Assembly (NCBI GenBank): GCA_021234155.1
Contig: JAJEKV010000044.1
Coordinates: 12,732,123 to 12,796,122, forward strand
Direction: 5' to 3'
DNA length: 64,000 nucleotides
DNA from: Isoetes taiwanensis
Taxonomy: Eukaryota; Streptophyta; Lycopodiopsida; Isoetales; Isoetaceae
Made by a program: the position numbers and the translations under genes. The notes beneath the pieces are model-generated. The model saw only the letters and a list, made by a program, of their open reading frames with translations, had not been told where the DNA came from and searched no databases. Positions 34,171 to 46,547 of this stretch are shown here, piece by piece. How positions within the stretch are numbered: position 1 is the first letter of the stretch; every line of letters starts with the position of its first letter.

Positions 34171-34939
34171 TGAACCTATCCCTGTATACCGCAAACACTA
34201 TAGCTCCTGGTTTACCTAGTCCATTCATTCCACCCGAAGCTCATGTGTCCAAGTGAGAATTTACTTGTACCTAAGTACAGATGAGGCTTGATGATCATTT
34301 GTCATCGCAAGGACTGACATCAAGCTTGATGTTCTTCCAGCACTTTACAAATCTGGAAATAAGGAAACAGGGATAGATAGCGGTGGACTTGGTTATGCCT
34401 GAAGCTTGGGGGCCTGGTTATGGATGAAGCTTGTCAAGGGGAAGAGATAGTTGTCTCTAACTTGTGCTTCATATATGAATTTGTGAATAGTCCTTGTGTT
34501 GTTTTGCTTCTTTGGCAGAGCTGATATTGTAGTTTTGGGATTTGCTTTGGGGTTGTTGAAGTTTTATTTGCTGTCAATTCAATTTGCTTTGAGAAAAAAA
34601 GTGGGGTGAAGAGTCATGCAGAGGTTAAGTATAGAAATAGCATACTGGATATTTACAGTTTGCTTCTTGATCTTAGAGATAATATTGAGATATGGAGTTA
34701 CTGTGCCTGGCTTAAGATGAGGACCATGAGAATTGTGAAAACTAATAATTTGTCTCTAAGCATGGGCAAAGGGATGTAGAGAACTAGATTATAAATGAGC
34801 ATATGAGCACCGTTTTGTTTGGAGGGAAAGCCAAATTAAGTTTTATTGGGGAGGAGTCAAATTACAGGTTGCAGGAGAGATAAATCAACAATCTCTGTCA
34901 TAGTGCCATGGTTTTTGTACTAATTCTTGCATTTTATAG

Positions 34940-35397
34940 GTGACAATGCTGTGCATTACTCGACTCTGCACAACTTTAAAGATCGTCATATTAAGTGGGG
35001 AGTTTCCTGGATCTGAGATCCATGCAAATGAAGGAGACAAGGTACTTATCAGAATCAATAATTTATCACCGCATAACATCACCATTCACTGGTAACACTC
35101 TACCAAATACTCTTCAATTTGAGATGATGCGTTTATTAATCTGTGTTGACGGCAGGCATGGAGTGAGCATCCGCTCCGAATGGTTCGATGGGCCATCGTA
35201 TATTACACGATGTCCATTTCAACCAGGGAACTCTTTCCTATACAATTTCACAACACAAGACCAAACAAGAACACTCTGGTGGCATGCACATATAGCATGG
35301 CTCAGAGCAACAGTCCATGGAGCATTCATAATTCATACTAGAGAAGAAATTGGTTTCCTCCTTTGCAAAGCCTGATAAGGAAGTTACCCTTGTTCTA
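34940..35397 (+). pseudogene. Laccase (multicopper oxidase) fragment, two exons
   Basis: Laccases are secreted copper enzymes that oxidise phenolics such as monolignols. Exon 1 (34940-35091) follows TTTTATAG| and encodes VTMLCITRLC, then [20 protein letters not shown] and [10 protein letters not shown] 64-bp GT-AG intron (35092-35155) joins in frame to [20 protein letters not shown], ending in [19 protein letters not shown]. The first two copper-binding His motifs (HWHG, WWHAH) are therefore present. A one- or two-base frameshift near 35340 precedes [13 protein letters not shown], and laccase similarity ends there. The signal peptide, the middle and the C-terminal copper sites are absent. The sequence then runs directly, in frame, into an SPT2-like segment. 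Confidence 0.85.
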
Positions 35398-35973
35398 GGT
35401 ACAGTCTTTGGACCATCTGTACGTGTTGTGGTTCAGGGGACAGAGGAGCATGCAAGGATGGTTACACAACAGAATTCTCTACATAAAATCTCAATTACAC
35501 CGACAAAGGTTTCTAAGGCAACACAGCAGACACCAGCAAAAGTTTCCAAGGCTAACACAACAAATTTTCCTTCAGCTAAAATAACTGTGCGTGGAGATTG
35601 AAGGAGGCAGATCCCATCAATAAAGAGCAAACTTGTTTCAAATCCCTATGTAAATGTTAGGCCAAATGATTTTGGAAAAGTGGCTGCTAGAAAATCCAGT
35701 ATGGGAAATGTAAATTCCCAAAAATGACTTGCAGAGGACGATGATTCAACTGATTATAAAAGAGTTATTAGACGAATGTTTGGGTATAACCCATCAGAAT
35801 ACGGTGATGAGGATTTTGATGATAGAGAAATGGAAGCAGACTTTGATAGCATGCAAACAGAAGAAAAGAGAAGTGCTAAGATTTCAAAAGAAGAAGATGA
35901 ACGTGAGCTTGCACTTCTTGAAGAGGAAGAAAGGCGTGAGAAATCCAGAAAAGCAAAAAAGCAAAAAAGATGA
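35398..35973 (+). pseudogene. SPT2 chromatin protein C-terminal fragment
   Basis: SPT2 is a nuclear histone H3-H4-binding protein linked to transcription. From TVFGPSVRVVV to ...EKSRKAKKQKR one frame runs 190 codons with only two in-frame TGA stops (35599, 35725). The C-terminal part IRRMFGYNPSEYGDEDFDD, MEADFDSM, EEKRSAKISKEEDEREL and EEEERREKSRK is the SPT2 signature. No intron is visible in 570 bp. It is fused in frame to the laccase fragment upstream, so this is a captured or retrocopied piece rather than a gene in its own place. Both stops are TGA, as expected from CGA decay. Confidence 0.82.
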
Positions 35974-37259
35974 CCACCATCGGTCTTATTTGTCTTGAAG
36001 TTGCTACAATTTGTACCAACACCCATGTTATATTTTAATAAATGGATTCCCTTATATAAATTCTTATAACTTAGTTCTCAAATGCTCCCTTATCTAACCT
36101 TTTTAACTTTAACATATGAGAGTCCTGATCTATCAGATGCAAATATGTTTGCTTTTCATTTGAAGCTGTGGATAGGAGCGTTTTTAAGGCAAATAGACCT
36201 CCTTTTTTTTGTGTAGTGCTGTTAAAATACATCATTTTTGGGTTGCCCCTAAGGGTGCAAACCTCGTTCATATGGGTTTGTGGTATATTCTAGGTATATG
36301 CCACTATATGCCTGGAATATACCAATAACTGCTCGAAACCCATTATTGGCTGTAAACCGTCGGTTGTTTCCGTTGTTGGGCAGCACTCTCGAAACTGACT
36401 AACCGGAGAGGCCTCCTCTAGGCAATTAGAGTTTTGGCTGGAGTTCTATAGCATGTTTTTGTAGTTCATGCTATAAGGAGGATTCCTTCTGCTTTGCAAC
36501 CTATCAAAATAATTGCTCCGGCAGATGCAACATCTACAAGCCACGTCTCGACAGTGAACTGTTTTGATCCTGTTTTGCAGCCAAATCCGTAGTGCCCACA
36601 GTTATGCAGCCTGCCATTATTTCTAACTGCTTTATCTTCAATGGTCGGCCTACAACGAAGTTCTCAAAATGCAATCAAAGATGAAAGTTGTCCAAATGCA
36701 CGATCAAATGTCTGTTAAAATTCGGATTTGCAGGTGCCTAACTGTCTGACACTTCCTCTCATACTTTTCAAAACCCTAATTTCTATCATATATATATCTC
36801 AAATCCGACTTCCGTTTCGCGTGCCTTAAGAGACTCCTTGTTCGATAGGGCAAAATGGTTCAGGGTTCTTTCTCGTATGCATTGATCTAGCCAGAAACCT
36901 CAAAACAATAACTAACTGTTGAATGGCCTAAAATGAAAGTTATGAAACACAATAAAGCAAATGGCCAAGACCGCGCATAAATTATCATCTGATTTAGGTT
37001 TTAGTACAATATGCCCTTTATGGCGAAGCATGGATAAAACTTTTGGCATCTCTGGACGCTAGGGTTTGTACATAAAACTTTGTGAGGCCATAACTCTCAC
37101 ATACGATTGTCGATTATCACGTTTTTTAGGCTTCTTTGCTGGAAAGCTGGTTCCAAGACCTTTCCAATGCTGTATGGTATAACCAGGTTTGGATCTGTTT
37201 ATCTATCTGAATTTGACGTTTTCCGGCCGGGTTCTTTTTTGTTGATTAACTATTGACTG
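35974..37259. other. Intergenic DNA, possible CACTA-type end at 36218
   Basis: No gene is recognised. The text GGATAGGAGCGTTTTTAAGG ... CCTTTTTTTTGTGTAGTG ends in TAGTG at 36218. In reverse complement it reads CACTACACAAAAAAAAGGAGG, like a CACTA-type terminus. A matching left end was not found. A weak inverted pair around GGGTTTGTGGTATATTC and GAATATACCAATAACTG lies at 36270-36345. Confidence 0.3.
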
Positions 37260-37980
37260 ATGGGGAAGAAAAAACCAATTGGTAGCCCAAACAAAACAGA
37301 CCCACCGGAATATGAAGACAAATCTAAGGTACTTCAGATTGTAACTAAAATCAAATCCTTTATAGTGGCTTAATTCTCCGAATTGAAGCGATTGCTATAT
37401 GAGTTTGGAACAAAATAAGCGATTAACAATTGAGAATCGGGGAACTTAGGAAACGTTAATTCAGCTGCAGCAAACAAAAGGTTTGCATCAAGAACACCAA
37501 ATCCAAGTAGTTGATAAGCTTTCACAGGTATCAGCTTCATTTGAACAACAAGTAAATTGCTGGCAAAAGCAAGCAGAAGAACAAGAAGAGAGGGCAATTC
37601 GTGCAACAAACATAAAACTGTCGGGGCTCAAAGAATCTGATGGCGAAGACACCAACCAGGTAGTAGAACATTTTTTCAATGAAACTATGCATCTCCACGA
37701 TCCTGGATTAAGGTAATGTTCTAGAGTAGACAAGAAGATAGAAGGCAGAAACAGATCCATCATCTTGAAATTCAATTCAGTGGAAGCACGTAATCGGGTT
37801 ATGTTCAACAGAAGTAATTTGAAAGGACAACAAATATGGTTAAATGAAGACTTAACATTCCAGCAGCAGGCTGAAAGGAAGAAACTACTGGAAGAAGTAC
37901 AGAAACTAAGGGATGAAGGGAAAACAACTTTCTTAAGCAGAAATAAGATTGTAACAAGAAAGGGCAGCAAGGATTACTAG
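37260..37980 (+). pseudogene. L1-like LINE ORF1 (coiled coil and RNA-binding domain)
   Basis: ORF1 proteins of L1-type elements bind their RNA. The ATG at 37260 opens MGKKKPIGSPNK. After a decayed stretch, a single frame from about 37459 reads a Gln/Glu-rich coiled coil (QVVDKLSQVSASFEQQVNCW), then ATNIKLSGLKES, the start of the RRM-like domain. It continues RSIILKFNSVEARNRVMFN, LKGQQIWLNEDLT and ERKKLLEEVQKLRDEGKTTF. The only stop inside this frame is TAA at 37714. It ends at 37978, just before the endonuclease ATG at 38002. Confidence 0.75.
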
Positions 37981-38001
37981 GAAAGCGCGACCCTTAGGTG
38001 T

Positions 38002-38600
38002 ATGACGTGGAATATACATGGATTGACAGAGAATAAGATCCTGAGTAATGAGCACCTGTTTGCTATCAGTGACATTCTATGTTTAGTGGAAACATGGGAA
38101 TATGATACATACAGATTACTAAACATACTAGGTTTTAGCGTCTTAAATTCAGTATGGAATGAGAAAGGCAATAGTACACGCGGTTGGGGTGGAATCACTT
38201 GCTATGCCAAACATGAGATCGCCAAAAAATGTGCAGATTGTGAGAAAAAGCATGCATAATCAGTTTATGTGGCTTGAAATAAAAGGAGATATGCCTACCC
38301 ACATTGCAATTGCGTGCTTTGCACCCTTGCAGCCTTATCCCTCACAAATATACTCTCATCCTGAGCTAAGTTCAACTGATCCTTTCATGCACATCTACAG
38401 GGATATCCTAGAGTTTTGAAACAAAGGAGCGGTATATATCCTAGGTGATCTGAATGGCCGGATGGGAGAGGATCAAGCAACAATGTATTCTGATACTGAT
38501 AATAGTCTACTAGTAATGGTGCCAAGCGTTGCTGGGCAAATGTTGGGATCATCTGTGGACGGAAACCTATTCAGCTCAGACTCATTTTTATAAATCTAAT
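38002..38600 (+). pseudogene. L1-like LINE endonuclease, truncated
   Basis: The frame MTWNIHGLTENKILSNEHL ... ILCLVETWEYD contains the N and E-x-W motifs of the AP-like endonuclease. GWGGITCYAKHEI follows. After a frame change, AVYILGDLNGRMGED near 38430 gives the catalytic D-x-N. Similarity fades near 38590, about 50 bp before the polypyrimidine tract, so RT is missing from this piece. A related LINE with the rest of the endonuclease and RT starts at 48187. Confidence 0.75.
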
Positions 38601-38649
38601 ATAATAGAAACCAAGTCCATCATTGCTAGGCTATAAGAGGTTTTTGTGC

Positions 38650-39514
38650 ATTCGACAACCTTCCCTTTGCTCTATCCTGCATATCCTTTTTTCCTCATTT
38701 TCTTACACACCTTCTTTTTTCCTTTTTCTTATTTTCCCTGCACATTTACTTTTTTCCTTCTCTCTCTTTTTCTTTGCTTTTCTTTTTTACTCTCTTTTCC
38801 CTCCTCTTTTCCTTCCTTTTCTCCTTCTCATTTTTCCCTTTCCCTTTCCTTTTTTTTTTTGACGGCTTTTTCCTTCCCTTTTCACCTTTCTCCACCCTTC
38901 CCATTTTTTCTCAGGCTCTTTTTTTCCCTTTCCTTTTCCCATTCCTTTTTTGCTTTTCTCTTTCCCCTTCCATTTTCTCATGCCCTTTTTCAATTCCTTT
39001 TCCCCCCACCTTTTTTTTTATGTTTTTTCTTCCTCTCCTCACCCTCTTCTTATTTATCCCATATCTCTTTTTTCCATTTTCTTCTTCCCTTTTTTCTCGT
39101 GCTTTTTTTTCCTTTCCTTCCCCTTTTTCGCTCTTTTTTTTTTTTTCCCTTTCCTTCTTTTTTCATCCTTTCCCCACCCTTTCCTTTTTCCCGTGCCCTT
39201 TTCCTCTTTCCTTCCCCCCTTCCTTTTTTTTTTCTTTCCCTTTTCCTTTCCCTTTCCCTTTCCTTTTTCCGTTTCCCTTTTTCCCATGTATTTTTCCATT
39301 CCCTTTTTTCTACTTTTTTTACTTGCCTTTTTTTTCTGCCTTTCCCTACCCTCTTCCCCTTCTCCCTGTCCCTATTCCCCTTTTTTCTTTTTCTTTTCCC
39401 TTTCCCCATGCTCTTTTCCCTTTATTTTTTACCCTTTCCTCACCCTTTCCCTCTTCCATTTTTTTTCCGTGCCCTTTTTCCCTTCCTCTTTTCCATTTTC
39501 CCTCCTTATTATTA
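38650..39514. repeat. Polypyrimidine tract, left (0.87 kb)
   Basis: The plus strand is almost pure C and T, built of CCCTTTTCC words and punctuated by ATGCCC or GTGCCC at irregular 60-120-bp spacing. Because stops need purines, all three forward frames stay open and give Phe/Pro/Ser/Leu strings up to 312 codons; these are not genes. It ends at the poly(A) tail (T21 here) of the minus-strand LINE. An equivalent tract flanks that LINE on the other side. Such tracts can form triplex DNA, though nothing here shows it does. Confidence 0.9.
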
Positions 39515-39883
39515 TTTTTTTTTTTTTTTTTTTTTGATAGCAAGAGTCAGTTTTACCATTAATTATAAAATCTCAGGAACATAGCATGTTTGTGCTTTAT
39601 AAGGTAGCACATGAAAAAGTAACAGAACATTAAGAGCATCATACTATGAATATGAGCTCAAGAATAACAAGCCTAACGGAAATTCGCTATGTAAGAGGTA
39701 GCGTAAAACCGATAAGCCAAGAAGAAAAATGATCTTCCGCGGTGAACAGGTCCAAAAAATCGAATTAGGTTGTTGAGGGGAGGCCACTCTGAGCTTGAGC
39801 GCAAAAACACGCAAAAAGGCAATCCTTCCCGAGACATAAATAGATCCTGATTAGGTAAGAGCAAGGGTGTGATTAACAGATGG

Positions 39884-40790
39884 CTATGGAAGGGTGGTCC
39901 CGTGATCATTGAAGAAGCAATCATTGAAATAGGCATTGAAAGGGTTAAGTGGATCAAAGAGGTATTGATTTGGGCCCCAATTATTTGAGTAGAAGAGCCT
40001 GAATTTGTCCTTGTCCTCCAATAATATCAGCAAGGAGCCATACAGATCAGCAATAAGTTTGTGATTGTAGTACATGGATCTGTATCTTGTCAACTGCCTT
40101 TCAGTGAGAAGAAAGTGATGATTGGCCAAGAAGGCCCAAAGGCAATGGATCTGAACCACTTCCCTACAGAAGATAGATGCCCAAAGATCCTCACTTTCCT
40201 TCAGATATCTCATGCGTCCCCTTTTCATAAGGAACGACTCCATAGATGTTGCAATATCATTCTTCATGACTGAATCCACCGGGTGCTGGCTGAATGGCGA
40301 GCTATCATCGAATTTTCTTGCTCCATCCCCACGCAGGAAGTTAAGATATTCTAGTTTCATCAGAAAACAAAACATTAGAATCTACAATATTTAGATTGGA
40401 AGCAAATAAATTATAAAATCCCCTGTAAGCTCCATGAAGCTCCCATTTCCTGTCATGGTTAGTTCCAACCTTATTCTTATGAGCAGTAGCAATAGTTTCA
40501 AAATCAAATTGGAAGTTCATTTCCAGAAAAAGGCGAAGGTCTATTCTTCCCATATAAAACACGATTCCTAGCCTTCCAAATATTCCAAAGGGCAATGAAA
40601 ATAACAGTGTTTTTAAAAGTGTCACCGTTTTGAATCAAGGAAAGCAAATTTCCATCATAGTGAAACCCAAATTTTCCAGCAATCCAATTCCAGAAACTAT
40701 TCAACTTAGTGCAACTGAAAATGTGACACATATCTTCAATCTCATTGCAACCTAAAAGGGGTCGGCATAACATTAGGATATTTCTTTGAA
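39884..40790 (-). pseudogene. Minus-strand LINE zinc-binding and C-terminal region
   Basis: CNEIEDMCHIFSCTKLNSFW near 40745 is the C-x-E...H-x-F-x-x-C motif of the RVT zinc-binding domain. ALWNIWKARNRVLYGK follows, a widespread plant LINE signature. The last 163 codons (40375-39884) are open, with VQIHCLWAFLANHHFLLTER and RYRSMYYNHKLIADL, and end about 350 bp before the poly(A) tail. Confidence 0.72.
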
Positions 40791-41899
40791 ATGGATTGTA
40801 AGTTACTTAAACCGCCATTAGCAATAAGCCATATCTGATGGGGAAATTTTTGGAGGGCAGTAAGAGTCCCATACATTCTTGAAGAGCTCTCTTAGCTGAG
40901 TAAAATTGATACCCCATTTGGTCATAGCCTTAATATTAGTAGGATCATGGGAAAGGCACTTATAAATATCTCTCACTTTATAGTCAAACTTACCATTGAG
41001 GGACCAGTCGCCTTTCCCCGAAAGTTAGAGAGATTTGCCAAATAAGGCTTGATAAGGAGATATACTTTCCTCGCCGGAAGATGTACCTTTGATGATATTT
41101 TTGAGAGCAAAGTCCAAGAAATCAGCCTACATCCATTAAAAAGATCCCTAATGTAATAAAGACCGGCATCATGCCATTTCTTGCAGATCCAGGATGTTTG
41201 ATTGCCGTAACATTGGAATTATGATTGAGAAAGATAGGATTCCGGAAAAATAGGCATATCGAGTGCAAATGATCGGATGAGATAAACGTGATAGTGGGGA
41301 GAAATAGAATTCCAAGCCATAATCAGATTCTTCATCAAAGGAGAGATATTAGAGGAAGGTTTTTCGGTTGAGTAAAGGCTTGAGTTTGGTAACAAATGAT
41401 GAAGCGGATGGATGACCGTAAGGGTGACTAAGATTGATCCATTGTCGATGAACTTATGAGCGGAGATCGGCTCCCAAAGATGGCTCTCCAAACAAATTTA
41501 CCCGCAAGAGATTGAGCTTGAAGAAAAAGGTCCCATGACCAAGACCACTGTTATTTTAGTCTTGCGGATAGAGTTCCAATTGACGGTGACCCGCCATTCC
41601 AAATAAAGTTTCTTATAATTTTTGGAGCTCAAGATAAATACACTTAGGGGCAATTAGAGCGTGGAAAAGTAGACATGAGAGCTCGCAAGAACCAAAGTTA
41701 GCAATGATGGTTCTACCGCTAGAGAGAGATAATTTACGTAATTATTCACTTTTTCTTAATTCTCCAAGAATAGGATCCCCTGACCCTTTCAAGCTCTCGA
41801 TTTATAGATAGAGGCATCCCTAAAAGCTTAGTGGCTTGACCCCGGGAAGAACATTAATACCGAGGATCTGGCGATGAGGAAGATCACCAATAATTAAGC

Positions 41900-42773
41900 T
41901 CTTATTGACATTCGGATAAATACCGTGAGGTGAGAATTGATAAATGACTTTAAGGAAGCAAATAATATTAGGCAAATCAGCTTCAAGGAAAGAAAAAGTA
42001 TCATCAAAGCATATTGAAGCATGGTAAGATATTCATCCGAGTTGGGGAGCTTGAGTCCTTTAATGAAGCCATTTTCCCGATAGTGAGTAATGACTACGTA
42101 AGCGGTTCACCGCAACTAGGAAGAGGTAAGGAGCAAGAGGACATCCTGTCTAACTCCACGGGATAAAGAGAAAAAACCGGAGGGCACACCATTAATAAGC
42201 ATGGCTGATTTGGATCTAAGATTAAGCCCAAGGATGAGCTTGATGAGCTTAGGATGAAACCAAAGCTTGACCATGGCAAATTCAAGAAAATCCCATCGAC
42301 CGAGTCAAAGGCTCTCTTGAAATCCGGTTTAAGTAAGATGCAGTTACGGTTTGAAGTTTTGTTCGGTGTAATCCCTCCATGGCTGCCACATAATTATATC
42401 CGAATGTATCTCTTGGGCGTAAAATTTGGTGATTGGGGTGATGTTCCTTTGAAGGTAGCTTTATTAATTGAGCAATAATCTTGGCACAAAGCTTATAGGA
42501 AGTATTAGTGAGAGATAGGTCTCAATCTTGAAATTTATTTGGATGATCAACTTTTTGGGATCAAAGCTATGAATCCACTTGGCAATAGAAGTCTAAGACA
42601 ATCATTATTCGTAAGTCATGAACCATGGAAGTAATGTCATCTTTGAGGATATCCCGTAACTTAACATAAAATTCAGGTGGCAACCCATCGGGACCAGGGG
42701 ATTTCCCTTTCTTGAGAGAGGAAAGGGTAGTTAGGATCTCATTCGGGGAAGGAGGATCACATATAGCAAACAT
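41900..42773 (-). pseudogene. Minus-strand LINE reverse transcriptase
   Basis: RT entry reads SPNEILTTLSSLKKGKSPGP followed by DGLPPEFY (42750-42670). Further on, pieces matching V-R-Q-G-C-P-L appear near 42130-42190, where the frame gives VPSGFFSL-like text before a break. The YADD site near 42010 reads TATGCTTTGATGATACT on the minus strand, two bases longer than a continuous Y-A-D-D-T frame, so the active site is disrupted. Confidence 0.7.
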
Positions 42774-43579
42774 TCATAACCGGGGAGCTTGGGGAGGATA
42801 TCATTGACCAGATTTTTGAAGTGGAGTTGCCTTGGCCATATCGAGGAATAGGTTTGCTCATAAAAATATCCATATATTTGTCTCTAAAGAAAGAAGAAAT
42901 TTTTGAGTGAGAAGAGTATTTTTCCCCACTATCATCCTCTATACATTATAGAATTTACGAGCACCCTACTTTTAGCTACCCGAAAAAGAACTTTTGCGAG
43001 AATCCATTTGGTTGGAGTATTTGATTTTACATCGATGGCTGACCCTTTAGCTTCTATCTCCTCAATATTTCTGATCTTTCTTTCAAGAACTTCCCTCTCC
43101 TACTTGCGAGGTTTAGATTAGTTGGATCATCTTTGAAGTAAAGATCGATTTCTTTCATTAGCATAAGAATTTGGTTTTTTCCATTTCACCCGAAGATGCC
43201 TATCTTTGGACCATTTCTTAATCCAAGATTTGATAGCTTTGATTTTAGAATAGAACTGATTGCCCTGATGCATACTTATATTTCTATGAGAGAGATCCCG
43301 TAAAAAGCACAAAGCGAGAGCAGAAATTCTCATTATTCGGAGAGATGTATTGAACTTAAAGGGGTACTTCCTGTCTTTGGATCCTAATGACATGAGAAGT
43401 ATGAAGAAAACTGAGGTTGATGATCGAGATAGAAGTACCCTCATCACTAGAGACATAAGCTGTATCCGGAAGGAGGTGGAGGGATTAGAGACATAGAATC
43501 ATCCAAAGTACAATAGACTCTAGCTCTATCTTTTTGCTTATTTGACCAAGTATAGTTGGCGGTCGAGGAGGAATATAAA

Positions 43580-44099
43580 TCAGGCCATTATCGGAAATAA
43601 GGGAATCCAGGCTTGTCTCTCGGATCTAGTCATATTGATTTTGTTCCCTAACTTCGGGTCCCAGGAAGGAGTGTTATTAAAGTCCCAAAGAATAATCCAG
43701 TTGTCCAAATTTTGAGAGGCTAGCCAAGAGTTGATCTCTTTCCAAATGGGTTCTCTATCATTTGGATTAGTTGGAGCATAGATGTTAACAATACCAAAGG
43801 CAATTGGAAACTGAGAAAAATAATGACTTGCCATGATCGGAAGGGCCATTGTAGCAAGAGACATGATTAAGATCAGCCCTCCAAATGATAGCAAGGCCAC
43901 CACTCGCCCCCACAGAATCAATCCAAATAGAGGAGGAATTTGGATATATCCAATCACCCAAGTTGCTAGCTTCAAAGGAGGGAAGCTTAATCTCTGAAGA
44001 AGAATAATATCGACTTTATATAGCTTTGATTTGAGCAATGGCTCTTCTTCTCTTAAGAGGGCCTTTAATTCCTCTAAGATTCCAAGATAAAATCTTCAT
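43580..44099 (-). pseudogene. Minus-strand LINE endonuclease
   Basis: The domain opens at the ATG at 44097-44099 with MKILSWNLRGIKGPLKRRRA, the textbook start of plant LINE ORF2. It continues in another frame with GIVNIYAPTNPNDREPIWKE and NLDNWIILWDFNNTPSWDPK. The G of the usual GDFN is W here. The catalytic N and D-x-N positions are otherwise present. Confidence 0.78.
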
Positions 44100-45178
44100 A
44101 TCTAGAAGGAAAATAAGAAAGGAAGAGGGAAAAGTCAAAATCTATAAGATTTTGATTTCTTTTTGCTCCTAGTATTTTTGAGTGGGAGTTTTGTTCAACC
44201 ACGACCTGAGACTTTCCTTTGTTGTCCCTAGCCTTCTTTCTAGATTTACTATTTGGATGATCTTTGTCGAGGGGACGGATGGTTTTGACAGAATTTTTCA
44301 AGAAGATACTCTTCCTTCCCCAATTCTCTTTATCAATTAGGGTTATCCTCACCCTCACTATTATCACTATGATCACTATTATCAGAATAACCACCGGGAT
44401 AAAACTGAAACATAGAATTAATTTCAAGATTATTTAGAGGAGCAGGAAGATTAACTTGCCTGGACTTTTCATGTTGCTCCTCCTCTTACGCACCTTGTGG
44501 AGTCTCGGGGACATAGTCACAGGAATCCAAATTTTCCTGTGATTGATCCTTATCTTCGAATCGGGAGCCATTTTTGCGATTGAAGCTAGCTGATCCGCAA
44601 CCCCTTGGATATTTTTGGAGGACTGAGAGGCACATTTATAATGGGATAATCCAAATCAATAAGAGATGGCAGAGAAGGCGTAATGGAGGAGGGATAGGGG
44701 AAGACTGTTTGGGGTGAGAAAACCACGGGTTGATTGTGGTGCGTAAAGAGCGAGAGAGGGATAACATACTTTGCTCTTACATAAATCGGGATCTAAATTA
44801 ATATCCGGGTCGGATAATACACGAAAAGCGTTTTGTGACCTATAAGCGACTTATCTTGATGTTGATTCACACTCTCCCTTGTTGCGGATTGTTTCCATCA
44901 TAGTTGATTTCCTTGGTATGGCAAAGCGATTTGGAAAGTACCAAGTCTCGATTGACAATGAGGCACATTAGGAGTAATATTTTGTTGAGTTAGGCTTGCT
45001 GAAGTAGCGAAGAAGAAGTCGTGAATTCTTTCGGTAGAATTCATTTTACGTTTTAGCTTTATCACGAGATTTTATAGTTAATGATCGATCTTTGTCGACA
45101 TTTTTGATTGGAAAGTCCATAAGATTGTAACAATGGCCCTTTTCTTGTCTTCTAGCATCCTTGATGATATTGGTCGAG

Positions 45179-46547
45179 TCAAACATAAGTCATGGGAAGC
45201 ATGATTAACTTTTTCTCGAGCGTAAGTACCTTTAATAGCGGTTTTTGGCTCTCAATTGTTATACCGGTGTTCTTCTTATACCTAAAGGAGTTGTCCTCAA
45301 GGATTTTTTCCTTGGCTTTAATCGCTCCCCTTTCGCTACATTTACGAATCCTTTTGTAGCCGCCATTGACTTTGGTCCATTTGAAATTATCATTCTCGGG
45401 CAATTTGTGAAATGTGTCCGGCTCCTTGGATACATTTGTTTGGATCACTCCCTCACTATCAGAGTGTTCCTTAGAGATATCACCTGGGCAAAGTTGAGTA
45501 GAGCCTACTATTTTCTCCCCTTCAATCACATTATCTCTGCTTTGGTTTGGCGTGAAGGCGTGAAAGACTTAAATGTCAGTACCGAAATGTCTTTGTAAAC
45601 ATTTTGGCATTGGGATGGCAATCAGACCATCTAAGAGCTAAGGAAGACTCTACTCCAAAGGCATCTATAAAAGGAATGGAGATAGGGATGTCTTTGGAAA
45701 GGTCGAGCTGCACAAAGGCACGTGGAGGTTTAGATGGAGAGTATTAGGTGGAGATATAGGTGCCAATGGTGTTAAATAGGAGTTTGAAACATTCTTCATC
45801 CCAATATATAGGATTAAGTCCAAAAGCGAGGTTGAGGCAATCTGAGGAGATTGTTCATTTGTTCAATATCAAGTTTTGGATGCCATTTGAGAAAGGACAC
45901 GGTGAGTGGTTTCAAAGGTCGGGGACCATAGTTGAGAAAGAATTTAGGAATTTGTTCAGCGTTCCCACACTCAAGCATAATGTAAGGGAAATTAAGCCCG
46001 ATGCTTGGCTTGGATAATAATACCTTTATTTAGGTTAAGAAGAAAAGCCCGAGTTTGTCAAGCTTAATCCCACATTTTTGGACCTTGATTATGGCAAATT
46101 TGAATTGGATAAAGCATCAACTCTAGAATGAACAACGGAAGATTGGGAGAAATACCACCGTAGAGTCTCATTTTGCTTTCTTTGAAGATAAGGAGGTCTA
46201 GTTCTCTTTGATGCGTCATCCGGATGTTCATCATTCGCAGACTCTCGTCGAATTCTCGTTACCCCATATGGTCGGGATGCGGTATTTGGATCAATGGGGT
46301 GGATAGTGCCCCTGCGATCGGGATCAGCAGAAAGATTATCCCAGAAGGGCACTTCATGAGAGATTGGATCCATTTCAGGAGTAGAAGCTGGCAAATTGGC
46401 AAAGTTTCCGAACAGGATCGTTTCTTGCGGCTTCTCTTGAAAGGAAATCAAGCTTTGAAGAACAGCAGATCGTTCATGTGGAGGAAATTTAGCGAAGGAG
46501 TGAAGAAAGGATAAATTTTTAGGGTTTACGGAGGAAATTAAGGCCAT
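45179..46547 (-). pseudogene. Minus-strand LINE ORF1 (DUF4283-like)
   Basis: ORF1 starts at the ATG at 46547, MALISSVNPKNLSFLHSFAK, and stays open for 152 codons. In shifted frames it continues with KFAIIKVQKCGIKLDKLGLF (from about 46100). A region near 45720-45620 recalls P-R-A-F-V-Q-L-D-L-S-K, the end of the DUF4283 and CCHC-proximal region of plant LINE ORF1. A Lys/Glu-rich tail (45529-45179) ends the region. Confidence 0.6.

Noticed and set aside
38646-39584. Long forward ORFs (up to 312 codons) of Phe, Ser, Pro and Leu in the left polypyrimidine tract
   Set aside because: Stop codons require purines, so pure C/T sequence is open in all three frames. The composition is low-complexity and there is no domain.
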